DNA of 64,000 bases, taken from the NCBI GenBank assembly GCA_904063045.1, contig CAJFCJ010000013.1, positions 1 to 64,000 of the forward strand, written 5' to 3'. Below, piece by piece: positions 11,699 to 23,307 of the stretch; position 1 is the stretch's first letter, and each line of letters opens with the position of its first letter. The stretch comes from Dimorphilus gyrociliatus. Lineage: Eukaryota > Annelida > Polychaeta > Dinophilidae. The notes under the pieces are model-generated. The model did not search any database, was not told the origin of the DNA, and worked only from the letters and a program-made list of their open reading frames with translations. The position numbers and the translations under genes are program-made.

Positions 11699-14004
11699 AT
11701 AACAACAGAGCAAATATCATTTGTCTCTAACGGAAATCAGTCCCTTTTATTCTATTTCAATAGACAATAAACGAAATACAAAAGTATTATATAAAGTCTC
11801 TTTATTTTAAGGAAAGGTAAAACGCTTTTATCTGCATTTAATCTGTCCATTTCGCCTAAATCCTACAACAGGGAAATTTTACAGTTTTCTTTTATTTTCT
11901 TTTATATTTTAAATATACTTTTTTAGTCAATTCTACAGCTTTCATTACAGTTTGAAATGCGATATATAATTATATTATTATTAATATAATACAACTGCAC
12001 TCTGCTTTTTTAAGTTGTCTAGTTATAATTTAATTTAAGGCTTTGAAAATTGAATATAATATAGGCTTTTACCTAAAAATAGAAAAATTATGCGTAGAAA
12101 TGAAAGATTCGACTGACGGATAGGACAAATCGATAAGAAATTCTCTTTCTTTTCCCATTTAAGGTTGCATAATTCTAGATTGAAGTTTATAGGTTTGATT
12201 TTAATATATGATAATGTAAGCTAAATCAGAAGGGACAAAAGCTTAATTAAATATCTGTAAAAAAAAAAACTCATTATATACTCCATGATTGTTTCCATTT
12301 TTCTTTTTGTATTTAGAAGCCTTTAAACTTTGAGAGATGGGAATAACAATGTTCAGTCTTCAATTATTGAAAAAAAAGATTGACCATTGTTATTCTAACT
12401 CACAAGTTATAAGCATTCTTTATATTCATTTTTCCTTTTTAAGAAAATTCTGAAAATAAACATTATTTCCTTTTATTTGAATGTATTAAGCTACATATAT
12501 AAGATTAAAAGTGAGGATGTTGGCTGGAAGGCGACAATTGAACTATCCGCCTCAAAACGTTCTATTTCGAGTTGTTCTTTTCTTTTGGAAAAAAACACAA
12601 GATTTCGTATACGAGTATTTCATATGGAACGTTAGGTTAAATTGAAAATGATAAAGTAAAAAAATTGTATGCTTTTATCTATATATAGGTATATATATAT
12701 ATATATATTGGAAAAGAAGGTTTCTTTTTTTTCTTTGTTTTTTTAGAAAAAAGAACATAGAATTTTTCCAGAAAATCTAAAAATAAGAAAATAAGAATTT
12801 TGTAAAAAGAGAAAACAAGGAAAAAAAGTAAAAAAAAAGTATTCAAAGTCTTGAAATGATATCCAAATTGTACCTCAGTTCTGAGCTTGAAGCGGGCGGA
12901 GCTTTAACTGAATCTGCTATATTATCGTTATACTTTCTAATCATCTACCGCCAGAGGGCACTCTTGTAATTTTCAAACTATGATTTATTACTTTTATTTT
13001 CTTTGTACGTGTATATATAATACATTTTACAAGGTTTATGCTAATAAACCATAGGTTTTTAACTACTCCCCTTAAGTTAATAAAATTCAATAAGCTTCTC
13101 TAGCGCATGCGTACTGATTCTTAATGTCAATTGCGAAATATAGAAAAAAAACATATTTAAACATTAATTCTAAAAGAATAAAATTAAAAATATTAAAGTA
13201 AATTTCAGCATCTCTCTAAATGTAGAAAATATAAAAACAAAGTGTAACGTTCTGTAGTGCAATACACTTTTGAGGCAATGCTCTAAAGGGAAACGATATC
13301 TCTCATTTCTCACCGTCTTTTCTATACGATACGATAATACTTTCTGAGATAAAGAGAACTTATTAAATAGTGCTATAAATGTTTTAACCTTGATATGTCC
13401 TAAGTGTATAAAAAAATTGAAATAGTTTACAATTATACATAAGTATATAGAGTAAAAATCTGACACCCCCCTCCCTCCTTCTCCCTCCTCCCCTAACACC
13501 CTAGCCCATCAATCCTTTCGTTTCTCTCAAATTACAGTTATTAAATAATACTCAACACCTCCATTGCCAAACTCCGCGCATAAAAAAGAATATTCCGTTT
13601 TGAAGAGAATATACTCTTTAAGTAAATCACCACAGTAACCGTAATTAGCGTAAGCTTATTAATAATAAAACTAATTTGATATTTACATGTTAAAAATAGA
13701 ATAAAAGAATTAGAATAGAATATACTCAAAAAAAAGGGAAAAAGAATATTCCTTCCCTCCACCCCTACACCATTTCTCAATACCCGTAATTTAAACTTCG
13801 GTTGTACTACTTTGCGTTGTTGGGAAGACTTTTTTTTTAAACAAAAAATTAAACGCTTTTCTTCGACTAAACGTCATCCGCCGTATTAAAAAAATTGTTC
13901 ATCTTTTTTTTTTAATTATTTATATAAATAAGTCTTTTAAATTTTTTCTATTATTCTAATAAGCTTTCCTTGAAATTTCAAATTAATAGGAAAATTGGGT
14001 ATGG
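11699..14004. other. Intergenic region
   Basis: No supported exon. It holds poly-A/poly-T runs, a (TA)n tract near 12689-12710, a CTCF-like site at 12948-12961, and C-rich sequence near 13464-13493. A 37-codon open frame near 12856 ends in the CTCF-like element and shows no splice or family support. Confidence 0.55.
12948..12961 (+). promoter_or_regulatory. CTCF-like motif
   Basis: CCGCCAGAGGGCAC matches 13 of 14 positions of the classic CTCF core CCASYAGRKGGCRS. It lies between the fragment at 11.2 kb and the next KH-like gene. Confidence 0.45.
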
Positions 14005-14034
14005 TCACGTGATTGTAAAAAATTGGCGCCAATT
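14005..14034. promoter_or_regulatory. E-box and E2F-like palindromes
   Basis: TCACGTGA (14005-14012) and the 14-bp perfect palindrome AATTGGCGCCAATT (14021-14034, with an E2F-type TTGGCGCC core) sit about 100 bases before the start of KH-like copy 2. Their position suggests a promoter. Confidence 0.5.
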
Positions 14035-14132
14035 AAATAGCAAACAGGCCTAGTCTTTCGGAATACCCGCAAGTGCAGAAAGTATTAAATCTGCTTTAGA
14101 GAATTCAAGCTGTTTGCTGTAAATTTACTACA

Positions 14133-14949
14133 ATGTCCAGCCATTCTATTGATTACATTCATTTAGATCTGAGTGACGAGGAGAACATGGTTAGTTGCAA
14201 AACAGTTGAAAAAGGACTTTTATTTATATTTTTCAACGAGTTAAATATGGCGGCAATCCCCGTCCGAAAATTTAAGTAACTTTTTTATTAAACCCAAGCC
14301 TATCTATTTTGCAGGAGCCCGAATTGATTCCCTTAGTAGAAATCAAAGTACCCAGTAATGAGCATGCTGATTACATCATGAGTAGATGGGGTAAATCAAA
14401 TGTTTCCATTATTTATTTTTTCATCCGGCCATATAACTTGAAATATCTATTTACCCATATCTCTCTTCCATAGTAACGCTATCTAATGAGGATCATGGGA
14501 CAGTCTACCGCAAGATTCACATAGAAATCGGAGAAAAGGGTGGAAAGTCAACGATCCGTTCAAAAATGGTGAACAAATATTCGAAACCGTGGTTCGTCCA
14601 TATTGTCCACTTTTTTGTTGACGAATACAACTTTATTGATGCAAAGGAGCTTGTCTATCCTATTGGAAAGTCTTTCTACAATTTAATCTGCATGTATACT
14701 GAATCGATGGAAAATGAGTTCAACGTTCGTATTGTAAAAAACAATCTCACCCAAAGCGACGTAACTATCAAGGGTAAGGACCAGAATATTTCAAATGCTT
14801 GCAGAAAAATCAACAATATTATCGAAGAGTATCTGAATATTCAAATTGATCTGGAGAAGGAGCGTATGAATCATCTGGAAGACATTCTTCGCGAAAGAAC
14901 CAGCGTGCTTTTTCAAGCAACTTTTGCTGTTGATGCTTTCTGCGATTGA
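14133..14949 (+). CDS. Paired KH-like domain protein, copy 2 (three exons)
   Basis: Exons 14133-14189, 14315-14390 and 14474-14949; 202 aa. This copy has an extra first exon (MSSHSIDYIHLDLSDEENM) ahead of the family's signature exon. The signature exon encodes V-E-I-K-V-P-S-N-E-H-A-D-Y-I-M-S-R-W-G and ends with the same phase-1 donor. The last exon completes module one and encodes module two: Y-P-I-G-K-S-F-Y-N-L-I, F-N-V-R-I-V, V-T-I-K-G-K-D and the helix I-S-N-A-C-R-K-I. It then adds a charged, helix-prone tail with E-K-E-R-M-N-H-L-E-D-I-L. G-E-K-G-G occurs in module one but not at the GxxG position. An AATAAA lies near 15202. After the stop, another frame encodes a very acidic peptide. Confidence 0.82.
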
Positions 14950-14957
14950 AAGTTTAA

Positions 14958-15050
14958 ATGCAAAGAGAAGATGATGATGATGACAATGATGATTATGATG
15001 ATGACGATAATGATGGTGATGGTAATCATATGAAGAATAAGGAATTTTAG
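14958..15050 (+). other. Acidic open frame in the 3' region of copy 2
   Basis: Nine bases after the stop of copy 2, in a different frame, ATG at 14958 opens 30 codons of almost pure Asp/Asn (from a GATGATGAC-like repeat) that end at TAG 15048-15050. It may be a lost C-terminal acidic tail, since copy 23308 still has one, or only a trinucleotide-like repeat in the 3' UTR. Confidence 0.35.
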
Positions 15051-15435
15051 TTCTAGAACTTTAGCTTTTGTAGTTTTTTCTATATGCATATCTACATTCG
15101 TATTCTATTCTATTTATATACAAGTATTTAACGTGTGCATATCTCTATGTATTCGTCTATTTAGTATTTATTATATCTTAGCTTCTATACTATCATTTGC
15201 TTAATAAACTATTTGTAACGTCTAAATGTATTAGCGTAATATAAGGTGTTGGTGCTCTTTGATGAAGCTATCATATTATACTACGTAATTTAAGAGTTTT
15301 TTTTTACATTCTCTTCTGACTTTAGTTCACTTCGAAACTAGTAACCAGTTGAAGAACAACATCTTTTTCATTTATCCTTTAGACGCTATCATTCTTTTTC
15401 CATCTTTTTCGTCAGCGGCTGAACGTCTAACGATT

Positions 15436-15934
15436 ATGAGTCAAGAAGTAATTGTGCCTTTATTATCGCTCGATCATGCCATTTTCTTAAAGGACCAAAT
15501 TGGTAAGAACTAAACTTATAGTTAAACATTTTTTCCTTCTAAAGACTTTACTCTGTAAATGGTTTATATACATTTTTGTTGTTTTAGGTACTTTTAAACC
15601 GACCGTTGAAGATGTTCATGTCGTCTCTCAAACTCTACAGATGAAATGCGAACAGGATCAAGTTTCTGAATTATATTCTTTTATTCGGGATAAGAATTCT
15701 GTTTACATAAACAATGGGCAGTTTAGACGGTATTACCGACTAATACCAAGTTGCATTGATAGAGTCGTCTCTAAATTAGGTATCATAGGAACTCTTTCCG
15801 GAGCAACGCTTACTGTAAATCAAACTGGCTTTCTTGATGTTGTCGGAACTTGGAAAGAGACTCAAGAAGCTATCTGGCTCTGTAATGAAGCGTCTATTAC
15901 AGGCATAAAAGAAATATGTTCCTATCGCGGATAA
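15436..15934 (+). CDS. Paired KH-like domain protein, copy 3
   Basis: Exons 15436-15502 and 15588-15934; 137 aa. Exon 1 encodes MSQEVIVPLLSLDHAIFLK-DQIG and ends in the family's phase-1 Gly junction (G|GTAAGA). Exon 2 has the second-module pattern: L-I-P-S-C-I-D-R-V-V-S-K-L-G, A-T-L-T-V-N, L-D-V-V-G-T and the helix E-T-Q-E-A-I-W-L-C. It is among the shortest copies; module one is compressed and module two is weakly conserved. It lies about 490 bases downstream of copy 2 in the same direction, suggesting tandem duplication. Function unknown; no GxxG loop. Confidence 0.78.
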
Positions 15935-17643
15935 GCTTGTAACGGCAAATCTGTTTTGTTTTGTTTGGTATTTGTATTTCTTTTAAAAGAAAAATCTGAA
16001 AATTCGTTAACATCTATTTTCAATCGAGTCAATAACAACAAAAAACTCCTTCTCATTGTACAATGTATCCTTGGAATTGTTTTATTACTATTGTTTGTAT
16101 TGTTTGTCTCTTCTTTTCCATACATGTTATACCTATGATCTAAACATTCCTACAGATAAAGAAAGTTGTTCGAAAAAATACTTTAATAATATATATAAAT
16201 ATATATATATACAGTATATATAAATATACTTTTATTTATACAGTATATATAAAGAGAAAGAGTAGAGACGCTTATGATTACCTGGAAGTAGGTGGGGAAT
16301 GACATATAAACATCCATCTCTCGCTCTCCCACTAATATATATGTATATGTTTGTAAATTAATTAAATATCAACATTTCCCATAACTAAGAAGATTAATTA
16401 AGCTTCGCTGGACGTCTAATAGTCTTAGAATACCTAATTAAAACTATACATTCACTATACAGTATATACAGTACAACCTCATTCATCAATTTTGTAAAAT
16501 GATACTGATAAGCGTAATTTTTTCCTCTACAGGCCAATTTTAAGCAATTTAAATCAATGTTATATAATAATTAATGTTTTAAATATATTTATAGATTATT
16601 AAATACTTTTTATTCTAAAAATAGACATTTATTTAAATAATTTATGCATGGATTTTCTACAGGTTTTTTTTTTTAATCGATGAAAGAAGTATACACAAAA
16701 AAATTACGTATTCCTTTACATAATTAAACCAAAATGTTCTATTTAAAATGGGAAAAAAATGCCAAACCGAAGCAAATTTTTTCTAGGCCTACTTTAGTAA
16801 ATTGATGTAAATAAGCAAAAAAAGAGAAGAAGTAAAAACTTCTAGTAAAAATTTCTAATGTTTGTTGTTATTATTTTTATTTATTCTTTACTTTCGGCAA
16901 AATAATTAAAGATTGTTTGTTTGTCTTTTTTTTGAACGTATTATAGTCAGAAATTGTAGTAGTTTGCAAAAACACAAAAAATAAGAATTATGGACAAACT
17001 GAACAGTTCAAACCAAACAAAAAAAATATTACACACAATATAGTTTGTCTCAAACTTTTTTGTTTTTGTTCGTTTATGTTACGTTTGACGTGTTAACTTT
17101 ATATTTAAACTTTTAAACGAAAAAAAAAATTTCATTAGAAAAAGGAGTAATTATTTTTTTTTTTTTATCATTTTGTTACATTTGGCAGACTAACTAACCA
17201 ATCAACTATTTTATTGTATTTTTTTCTTTCCTTCCTTCTTTGTTTAAAGAAGAATTCACTGCTTTTGTTCCTATTATTATTTCCTTTTTTTGGTCTTATT
17301 TTTCACACTCTCCTCACAAGTAGGCGTATGTTATACATGGATGAGTTCAGCCTGTGCACAAGACATTATAAATATTATACATATATATATATATATGTCT
17401 TGTGCATATATTCATACAACCCACATAAGTACAGCCATACCCACACAAAGCCAATGTCTCCATTCATTAACGAAAAAAAAAAGAAGGCATTCACCTCAGT
17501 TTCTGAATGTCGAATGCTGGCGAAGTGAGAGAGAGACTTGAGATCAAGATTCAAATAAAATTAAAAAAAAACGACTTGAGAGAAATGATTGAGTAACGTT
17601 TGTTTTTTTTCTCCCAACTTCTTAGGCAATAGATAAGACTTTA
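15935..17643. other. Intergenic region
   Basis: No exon recognised. It has TA-rich sequence with repeated TACAGTATATA elements near 16210-16250 and 16456-16474, several poly-A/T runs, and an inverted repeat at 17355-17406. Open frames here are short and low in complexity. Confidence 0.55.
17355..17406. repeat. Perfect 12-bp inverted repeat with TA-rich loop
   Basis: TGCACAAGACAT (17355-17366) and ATGTCTTGTGCA (17395-17406) are exact reverse complements separated by 28 AT-rich bases. A transcript could fold into a hairpin; a cruciform or a microRNA-like precursor is possible but unproven. Confidence 0.6.
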
Positions 17644-18192
17644 CTATAATAATTCTTTCTTAATTAATTCACGAATGGCGTCGACAGCTTGTACTACTCG
17701 ATGTTCTTGGCCTTTAACGCCTATTAGTGGCGATGTATATCTTCGTCTAATAATCAACTTAACCGAACATTTTAACTTGATTTCTTTAATCATTGGAAAC
17801 AATCTTTCAAAAATCTCTCTTGGAACTTGAACAACTTTACCAATTAATTCCGATTCATACATATCTATGGCCATTTTAATAACGGTACAGTACTGTTCAA
17901 GCTGATAGTATAGGACTTGGGCGTAGACAGTAAATTTGTCCCCCTCCATTCCCTGCCGAATATCAAATTCACGACTTAAGGTCCATGAGCCGATTTTCTT
18001 CCCCTGGGCTATCAACAAAATGTAAAACATCTTAATACAATTATCATATATTAAAATATAATGTATATAGTATATGTATTATATAGATCACTTACCGAAT
18101 TGATTCAGGAGAAAGTTGGCGTGGTCCTCTGTATCTACCTTAGCCGTGACCTTGAAAAAGAATACCGAGAAACCATTTTCAATATCAAGCAT
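17644..18192 (-). CDS. Paired KH-like domain protein, copy 4
   Basis: Exon 1 is 18096-18192 and exon 2 is 17644-18008; 153 aa. Exon 1 encodes MLDIENGFSVFFFKVTAK then V-D-T-E-D-H-A-N-F-L-L-N-Q-F and the split small-residue codon (G|CC, Ala) at the phase-1 junction. Module two reads V-Q-V-P-R-E-I-F-E-R-L-F-P-M-I, C-S-V-K-L-I-I, I-G-V-K-G-Q-E and the helix V-V-Q-A-V-D-A-I-R-E-L-I, a good KH pattern without GxxG. The second possible acceptor, five bases downstream, would break frame. This copy is on the opposite strand to its neighbours, so the cluster is not a simple tandem array. Confidence 0.82.
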
Positions 18193-18771
18193 AGTGATGC
18201 AAGGACCTGTGGCAAAAAAGTGAATAAGACAAGACTTGTATAATAGATTTATATACTGTATACGTTTTAAATTATCCTATATCAATAGACTGGTATTAGT
18301 AATAAAAAAAAAAACCTAACTAAGCAATAGGGATTTAAAAAACTAACTTACCCAGTCAGTGAGATGAACTATTCTAATTAAATTTATGTAGTAATCTTCA
18401 CGCTTCTAATTATTCGAATCAATTCTACCAGACAGTACTGATACAGGTAGGTAAAATCTATCAGATTTCTTTCTTTTACTGTCAAGATGTCTAACGGGGA
18501 GCGAAAAGATTCTCTTTTTAACCCAAAAAAATGAACCAAAAACCAATACTTTCTTCTTATGTTGAAAGAAAAATATCGATGGAATTTTTACCAAAATAAT
18601 AGAAAATATTGCAGTGGCGTTTAAGAATAGTTCACCTCACAACTTCTCACCAACAACGGCACATAATCTTTCTGGTTCGATGTTGACAGCTTTTATACTA
18701 ATTGCGTTCAAGTGGATCATTTTTTTTTGTTTCTTTTTTAGAAGACGAGTAGATTCAAAAATATTTTCTGC

Positions 18772-18834
18772 GGGCGGGGCGGGGGTGTTTTTTTTTTGAA
18801 GTTCACCTACGCCCCCCTCCCTCCCTCCCTCCCC
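18772..18834. other. Adjacent G-rich and C-rich quadruplex-prone tracts
   Basis: GGGCGGGGCGGGGG at 18772-18785 is followed 26 bases later by CCCCCCTCCCTCCCTCCCTCCCC at 18812-18834. The second tract is a G-quadruplex motif on the minus strand. Both are striking in such AT-rich DNA. Confidence 0.55.
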
Positions 18835-20077
18835 TCCTTTATAATTAGCTTTATTAAAGATATTAATATATATTTTATAATTGATTGAAAATCGTAACAA
18901 TTGTGCTTTACTAGTATCTTATTGCTTACCGTTAATGATTTTAATCTGGACTAAGCATTAAGGCTTTTTTTAGAGTAAAACTAGTTAATATTTTCATTTC
19001 CTTGCCCCCTTGTTTTTAATAATTTCCAGTTAAATCTGCCTTTGTAAAAAAAAAATAAGAAAAAAACGTCTAAAACGATCTCAGCAAAAACATGTTTTTC
19101 AATTTGGTGAGCATAATGTTTAAGTTATGATAACATCCCTTTAACATTATAATTGGACAAGTAAAGGTAAAACAAAAAATGTCCCTATTACTAAATTGAG
19201 TAAAAATAATAATAAAAAATTAACAGGTTGTTTATGCTATTTTAAAAATTCAAATGTCCTAAAAGAGTTTTGAGTTTTTTTTTAAAAAGAAAAAATAAAT
19301 ATTTAATAACTTTTTTTTTTTTTTAAATATAACAGAACAAACTTTTAACAAAAAAAAATATAACCTAATGGCCTATTGAATAAACGTGAAGGTTATATCT
19401 CTAAAGTTACATTTGTCAAACTTTTCAATTCTAATTTTATGCGTTTGCTCCATATAAAAAAAAAATAATGAATGGAAGATAAAGAAGAACAAAAAGATTT
19501 AAAGATGTTACTAGAAGTAGAAAATTAATAGAAACAGTAATAATAACGAATATAAATAATCGTTTTGAAAATTAGACAAATTGTAAATACATTAATATAA
19601 TGTCTGGTATGAATATTTAAAAACTAACAAATGATAATGATAATGATAATGAGATGATGATATATATTTTAGAATAAATTACGTTCCTTTTGTTAAAAAG
19701 ATTGATATTGAAAAAAAAAAAAACTAGCCGACCTCTGGCATCTTCTGTCATAATGTTTTTTAAGTGTAAATAATACATTAAATCAGCGTATTAATAAATG
19801 ATCTTGCTCCTATTCTTCTTTTCCATTTATTTTAGTCTTGAAAAAACCCGTAATTCTATCTTCCACCTTAATACATAGTCTGTGCCAGAAGTTTTACATA
19901 CAATGGTTGAAATAAAACCTTCGTATCTCTCTTCTTTTTAACGGAGAAGTTTTATCAAGCATACAGACTTAGCGGTAAATACAGTACATACTGTGTATAA
20001 TATATATATATACTGTATATATTCGTATTATTTCAAACATGAACATTTTTCCAAGATTGTGTTGAACATTTAGGGAA

Positions 20078-20087
20078 GCGCCATCTT
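20078..20087 (-). promoter_or_regulatory. CTCF-like motif
   Basis: GCGCCATCTT, that is AAGATGGCGC on the minus strand, close to the AGRTGGCGC core of insect CTCF. It lies in intergenic DNA between KH-like copies 4 and 5. Confidence 0.35.
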
Positions 20088-20846
20088 TGAGATAAAAATT
20101 CTTTATCAGGGAAAAAAAAAGGACCGATTTGTAAATCTTTCCTATTTGCGTGTTGAATAATCTGTTATCGCCCATATCGTATACATTTGGAAGATAAAGC
20201 TGAATAAGCAATAATATAATAATAAAAAAACATAAAAGAATAAAGTTATCCGTATAATTAAGTTCGTAATCGTACTAGATTATTTAGCCTACTACACATA
20301 AGCGAGAGGAACATTTTGTATCCATTTAAAAAAAAGCCTAGCCGGAAATATACTACATGCATATAATCTATCTAGAATAATATCAGTTAATCTGTTAAAA
20401 ATGAATATTGAGGTTGAAGAATTAAAGTAGAAACGTAAAAAATGTATATACTTTATACTTTATATATACTAATATATATGTAGAGAGAGAGAGATAGATG
20501 GATAGATAAAAGTGTGTATATGTATGTGTGTATACGTACAAACACTTCTTGACTAATCGTTTGTACTTCGATCGAATTCGTACAGGCCAAATCGAATTTT
20601 ACTACTTTGGATTTGTTTCATTTAGGTTATTTTCAACCTTAATATTGCGCGTAACGGATAATCTTGTACGTTTTTATTCCTTCATTTATTTCTTATTTTT
20701 ACTTATTTACTATTATATTCTATTTTTTCTCTCTTTCTTTCTTTCTATAATTATTTCTCTATCTTTCTCTCTCTCTCTCTCTCTTTCTTATTAATTTCCA
20801 TTTTTCATTTTCATTTTTTCAAGGAGATTAACCGATCAAAGATTGA

Positions 20847-21373
20847 ATGATGCTGAAATGCGTTAGAATATCTATTCCTTCTACGGAACACGCTAGCTAT
20901 ATCCAAAAAATATTGGGTAATGATTATTAATTTGTCTTTCCTTATTTTCTCTTTTATTATCATTATTATTATTATTATCTATTTATCTATCTCTTTCATT
21001 TTTTAATTATTCCCTTTTAGGAGAGGGTATCAATTTGAGTGGTGTGACGACTTGCGGAGTTTACAAGTCGTATATAGGATATTTTAAGAATGAGCTTTCC
21101 CTTTTTTCGTACGTTGATGAGGAGATTGAAGATATTTTCAGGTCAACTGTTCATAGGCTAGTAGCCAAGTTTGACGAACGTAATATTGAATATGTTGGTA
21201 ATATACCATCTTCGCACATCACTACCGTTTTGGATGTTTGCTTATGGTTCACTAAATACGGAGTAAAATTTTCCCCAATGCCGGATATGGACAAGCTATA
21301 CATTGAAGGGCCAGAGGAGATTGTTCAAATTTTGAATTCCATAATAAAACGTGGAATTGTTGGCGAAGATTAG
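20847..21373 (+). CDS. Paired KH-like domain protein, copy 5
   Basis: Exons 20847-20916 and 21021-21373; 140 aa. Exon 1 encodes MMLKCVRISIPSTEH then A-S-Y-I-Q-K-I-L-G, a clear I-P-x(3)-H-A-x-Y-I signature, and ends at the phase-1 Gly junction. Exon 2 carries the remainder of module one (L-S-L-F-S-Y-V-D-E-E-I-E-D-I-F) and module two: I-P-S-S-H-I-T-T-V-L-D-V, Y-G-V-K-F, L-Y-I-E-G-P-E-E-I-V and a closing helix. Spacing, length and phase match copy 1 almost exactly, making these two the clearest reference members. GxxG is absent in both modules. Confidence 0.84.
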
Positions 21374-22026
21374 GTAGTTGACAAACGGAAAAGAGTTAAA
21401 AAGAGCCATATTTTTTTCACATTTATTTACATAATCCTATATAGTCTGCGTACCTGTGTATCGTCATAATAGCCTAATTATCTGCCTGACGACTTTGAAT
21501 TATTATTCTTTCATGATAATAATACACGTTATCGTTCATTATGATTAAATGCTTGAAAAAAAGTTTCTTAGAATGTTTTTTCCCGTAAAATCTTCCAATG
21601 ATGTTTTCGGAATCATGACGATATTGCAACCCCAAGCGCCCCCTATCGATTCATCTTCGATAAGCTTGTTTGTTCGAACCAGTAAAAAGAGGACGAAAAC
21701 GTCAAAAGTCATAAACATGCTCATCGCTTTTTAAGTTGGATACGTGGAGGAAAGCGTTATTTGTGGTCATTATTAAAAAATTGATGATAGGCTAAAGAGG
21801 CAGTTGTTTTAGACCAATTAGGTCTATGAACAACTCTAATAAATAGCGGGCGAGGAACGTTCATCGTCACTCTACCCAACAGTGTGGTTTAGTCATCTAC
21901 TAAATAACACTGATAGACTCGTAGAAGACTGGTTGGGCATTCCGAATATCCGAATTATAAAACTCTTATTATTCGTTCGATTTGCGGTTGTTTGGTCAGA
22001 AGTTGATCTTTTTTTTCTATTTTAAT
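21374..22026. other. Intergenic region
   Basis: No exon recognised. It includes AGCGCCCCCTAT at 21635-21646, the reverse complement of a TAGGGGGCGC CTCF core. The last 200 bases are less AT-rich than the surroundings and probably hold the promoter of the gene at 22027. Confidence 0.5.
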
Positions 22027-22489
22027 ATGGAAGCTAGTTGGGTTAAAGGAGGAGAGACGTTCGGAGATGGTTGCTACGACTGGGAGACGTACGAATTATT
22101 GGTTAGCGAATTGCTTAAAGTGAAGGATGTTTCTTTTCCTCTGTTTTGTTTGTTCCATCGTCATTACCAAAGGGGTAAGGAAATACTTAACGATTTGGCT
22201 AAAGATTACGCAGTCTGGTCGGCTAAGAACCATAGGACCAACAAGTTAAAGATTCAAGATCTCCATTTAAAGATATCCCGTGCCCAAGCTGATGTTTTGT
22301 TTATGATACGACGTAGAATTAGATATGCTAAGAAAAATATGGTAAGTTTCATAATTACGTAAACAATTTGTTATGTTTAATCTAATTTTTATTTTTGTTA
22401 AAACACAGCGAATGTACGAAACTATGTACCAGAGTGGATTCTATACTGAATTCAAAAGACCGGAGAAGAAAACTAGCGAAGACGCCTAA
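22027..22489 (+). CDS. Unrecognised small basic protein, possibly one KH-like module
   Basis: Exons 22027-22341 and 22409-22489, joined in phase 0 (ATG|GTAAGT; ACACAG); 131 aa. I do not recognise it. The middle has V-S-F-P-L-F-C-L-F-H-R-H-Y, then I-L-N-D-L-A-K-D-Y-A-V-W, L-K-I-Q-D-L-H-L-K and a long helix A-Q-A-D-V-L-F-M-I-R-R-R-I. This could be one degenerate KH-like unit of the family around it. It lacks the signature first exon, and its intron is in a different phase and place, so membership is uncertain. The C-terminus is Lys/Glu-rich. It sits between two sure family members on the same strand. Confidence 0.6.
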
Positions 22490-23307
22490 AAGGCTCTTGC
22501 TTATTCTTGCCGCTCTCTCTCTCTCTATCTCTCTATATATATATCTCTCTACAAATAACAGATTTTATATCTCTTTTTGTTGAGTTTTGTCTTATTAGTA
22601 TATGTAGTTTTTGACTTTTGGAAAGATATATATTTATTTGCTTTTTAGAGGGATCATTTTTTTCGTGAAGTTATATTTATTTTTTGCTACGTCGTATTAT
22701 AAACATTACAAAAAGCAATTATAAACTTATATATATATATATAAGAGGTTTAATTTGGTTAAGCAATGCAAAAGTATTTTTTTTTGTGGAAGACTTTTAT
22801 GTAATGCGAACTGTAAAAAAAAAAAACAAAAAACAAAAAACAAAAAAAAAACACCATTGTTCTTTTTTTTTTTTTTCTTGTGTGAAATATATATATATAT
22901 ATATAATAAAAAGTTCTAAGGAGAGGACTAAATAATGCTAATAATCTAGTCTTTATTTTCTTAAACAAAGTCCAGTTTTTTTAGGAAATATTGCGCATTT
23001 TGTTTGTTTGTTTTGTTTGCTAATAATTATTATGGGGGTATCTGCAACCAGACGGCGACATAGTTAGATGACCTTGACACGCTGTTTACATTTTGCCCCC
23101 AGGACAAGGTTGTAATTGGTTAGCTGATGGCTTTTAGTGAGTGCACTACTCAATCTCATTTTACCAGATAGACAACGTGGTGTTCAAGTATAGGTAAGTT
23201 TTATAATATAACTTATTACTTTATTATAATTTAGATAGAAAAAATAGGCTATTCTTTTAAAGACTTTAAAACTTATCTTTCCGTTCAGTTTTCTTTTTAG
23301 TTCAACA
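22490..23307. other. Intergenic region and 5' UTR of the next gene
   Basis: The stretch starts with CT and TA repeats, then poly-A sequence near 22815-22852. A less AT-rich block at about 23030-23195 ends with AGTATAG|GTAAGT, and a TTTTTAG acceptor follows just before ATG 23308. This suggests a non-coding first exon and a 5' UTR intron for KH-like copy 6. Confidence 0.5.

Larger units (their letters stand above)
18193..20846. other. Intergenic region
   Basis: No exon recognised. It contains the paired G-rich and C-rich stretch at 18772-18834, a GATAAT repeat near 19632-19653, a TA-rich palindromic segment near 19982-20022, a CTCF-like GCGCCATCTT at 20078-20087, and a CT-rich stretch near 20728-20785 leading to the next gene. 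Confidence 0.55.

Noticed and set aside
12856-12969. 37-codon open frame ending in a CTCF-like site
   Set aside because: Too short and without splice or family support; the CTCF-like motif explains the local GC rise better.
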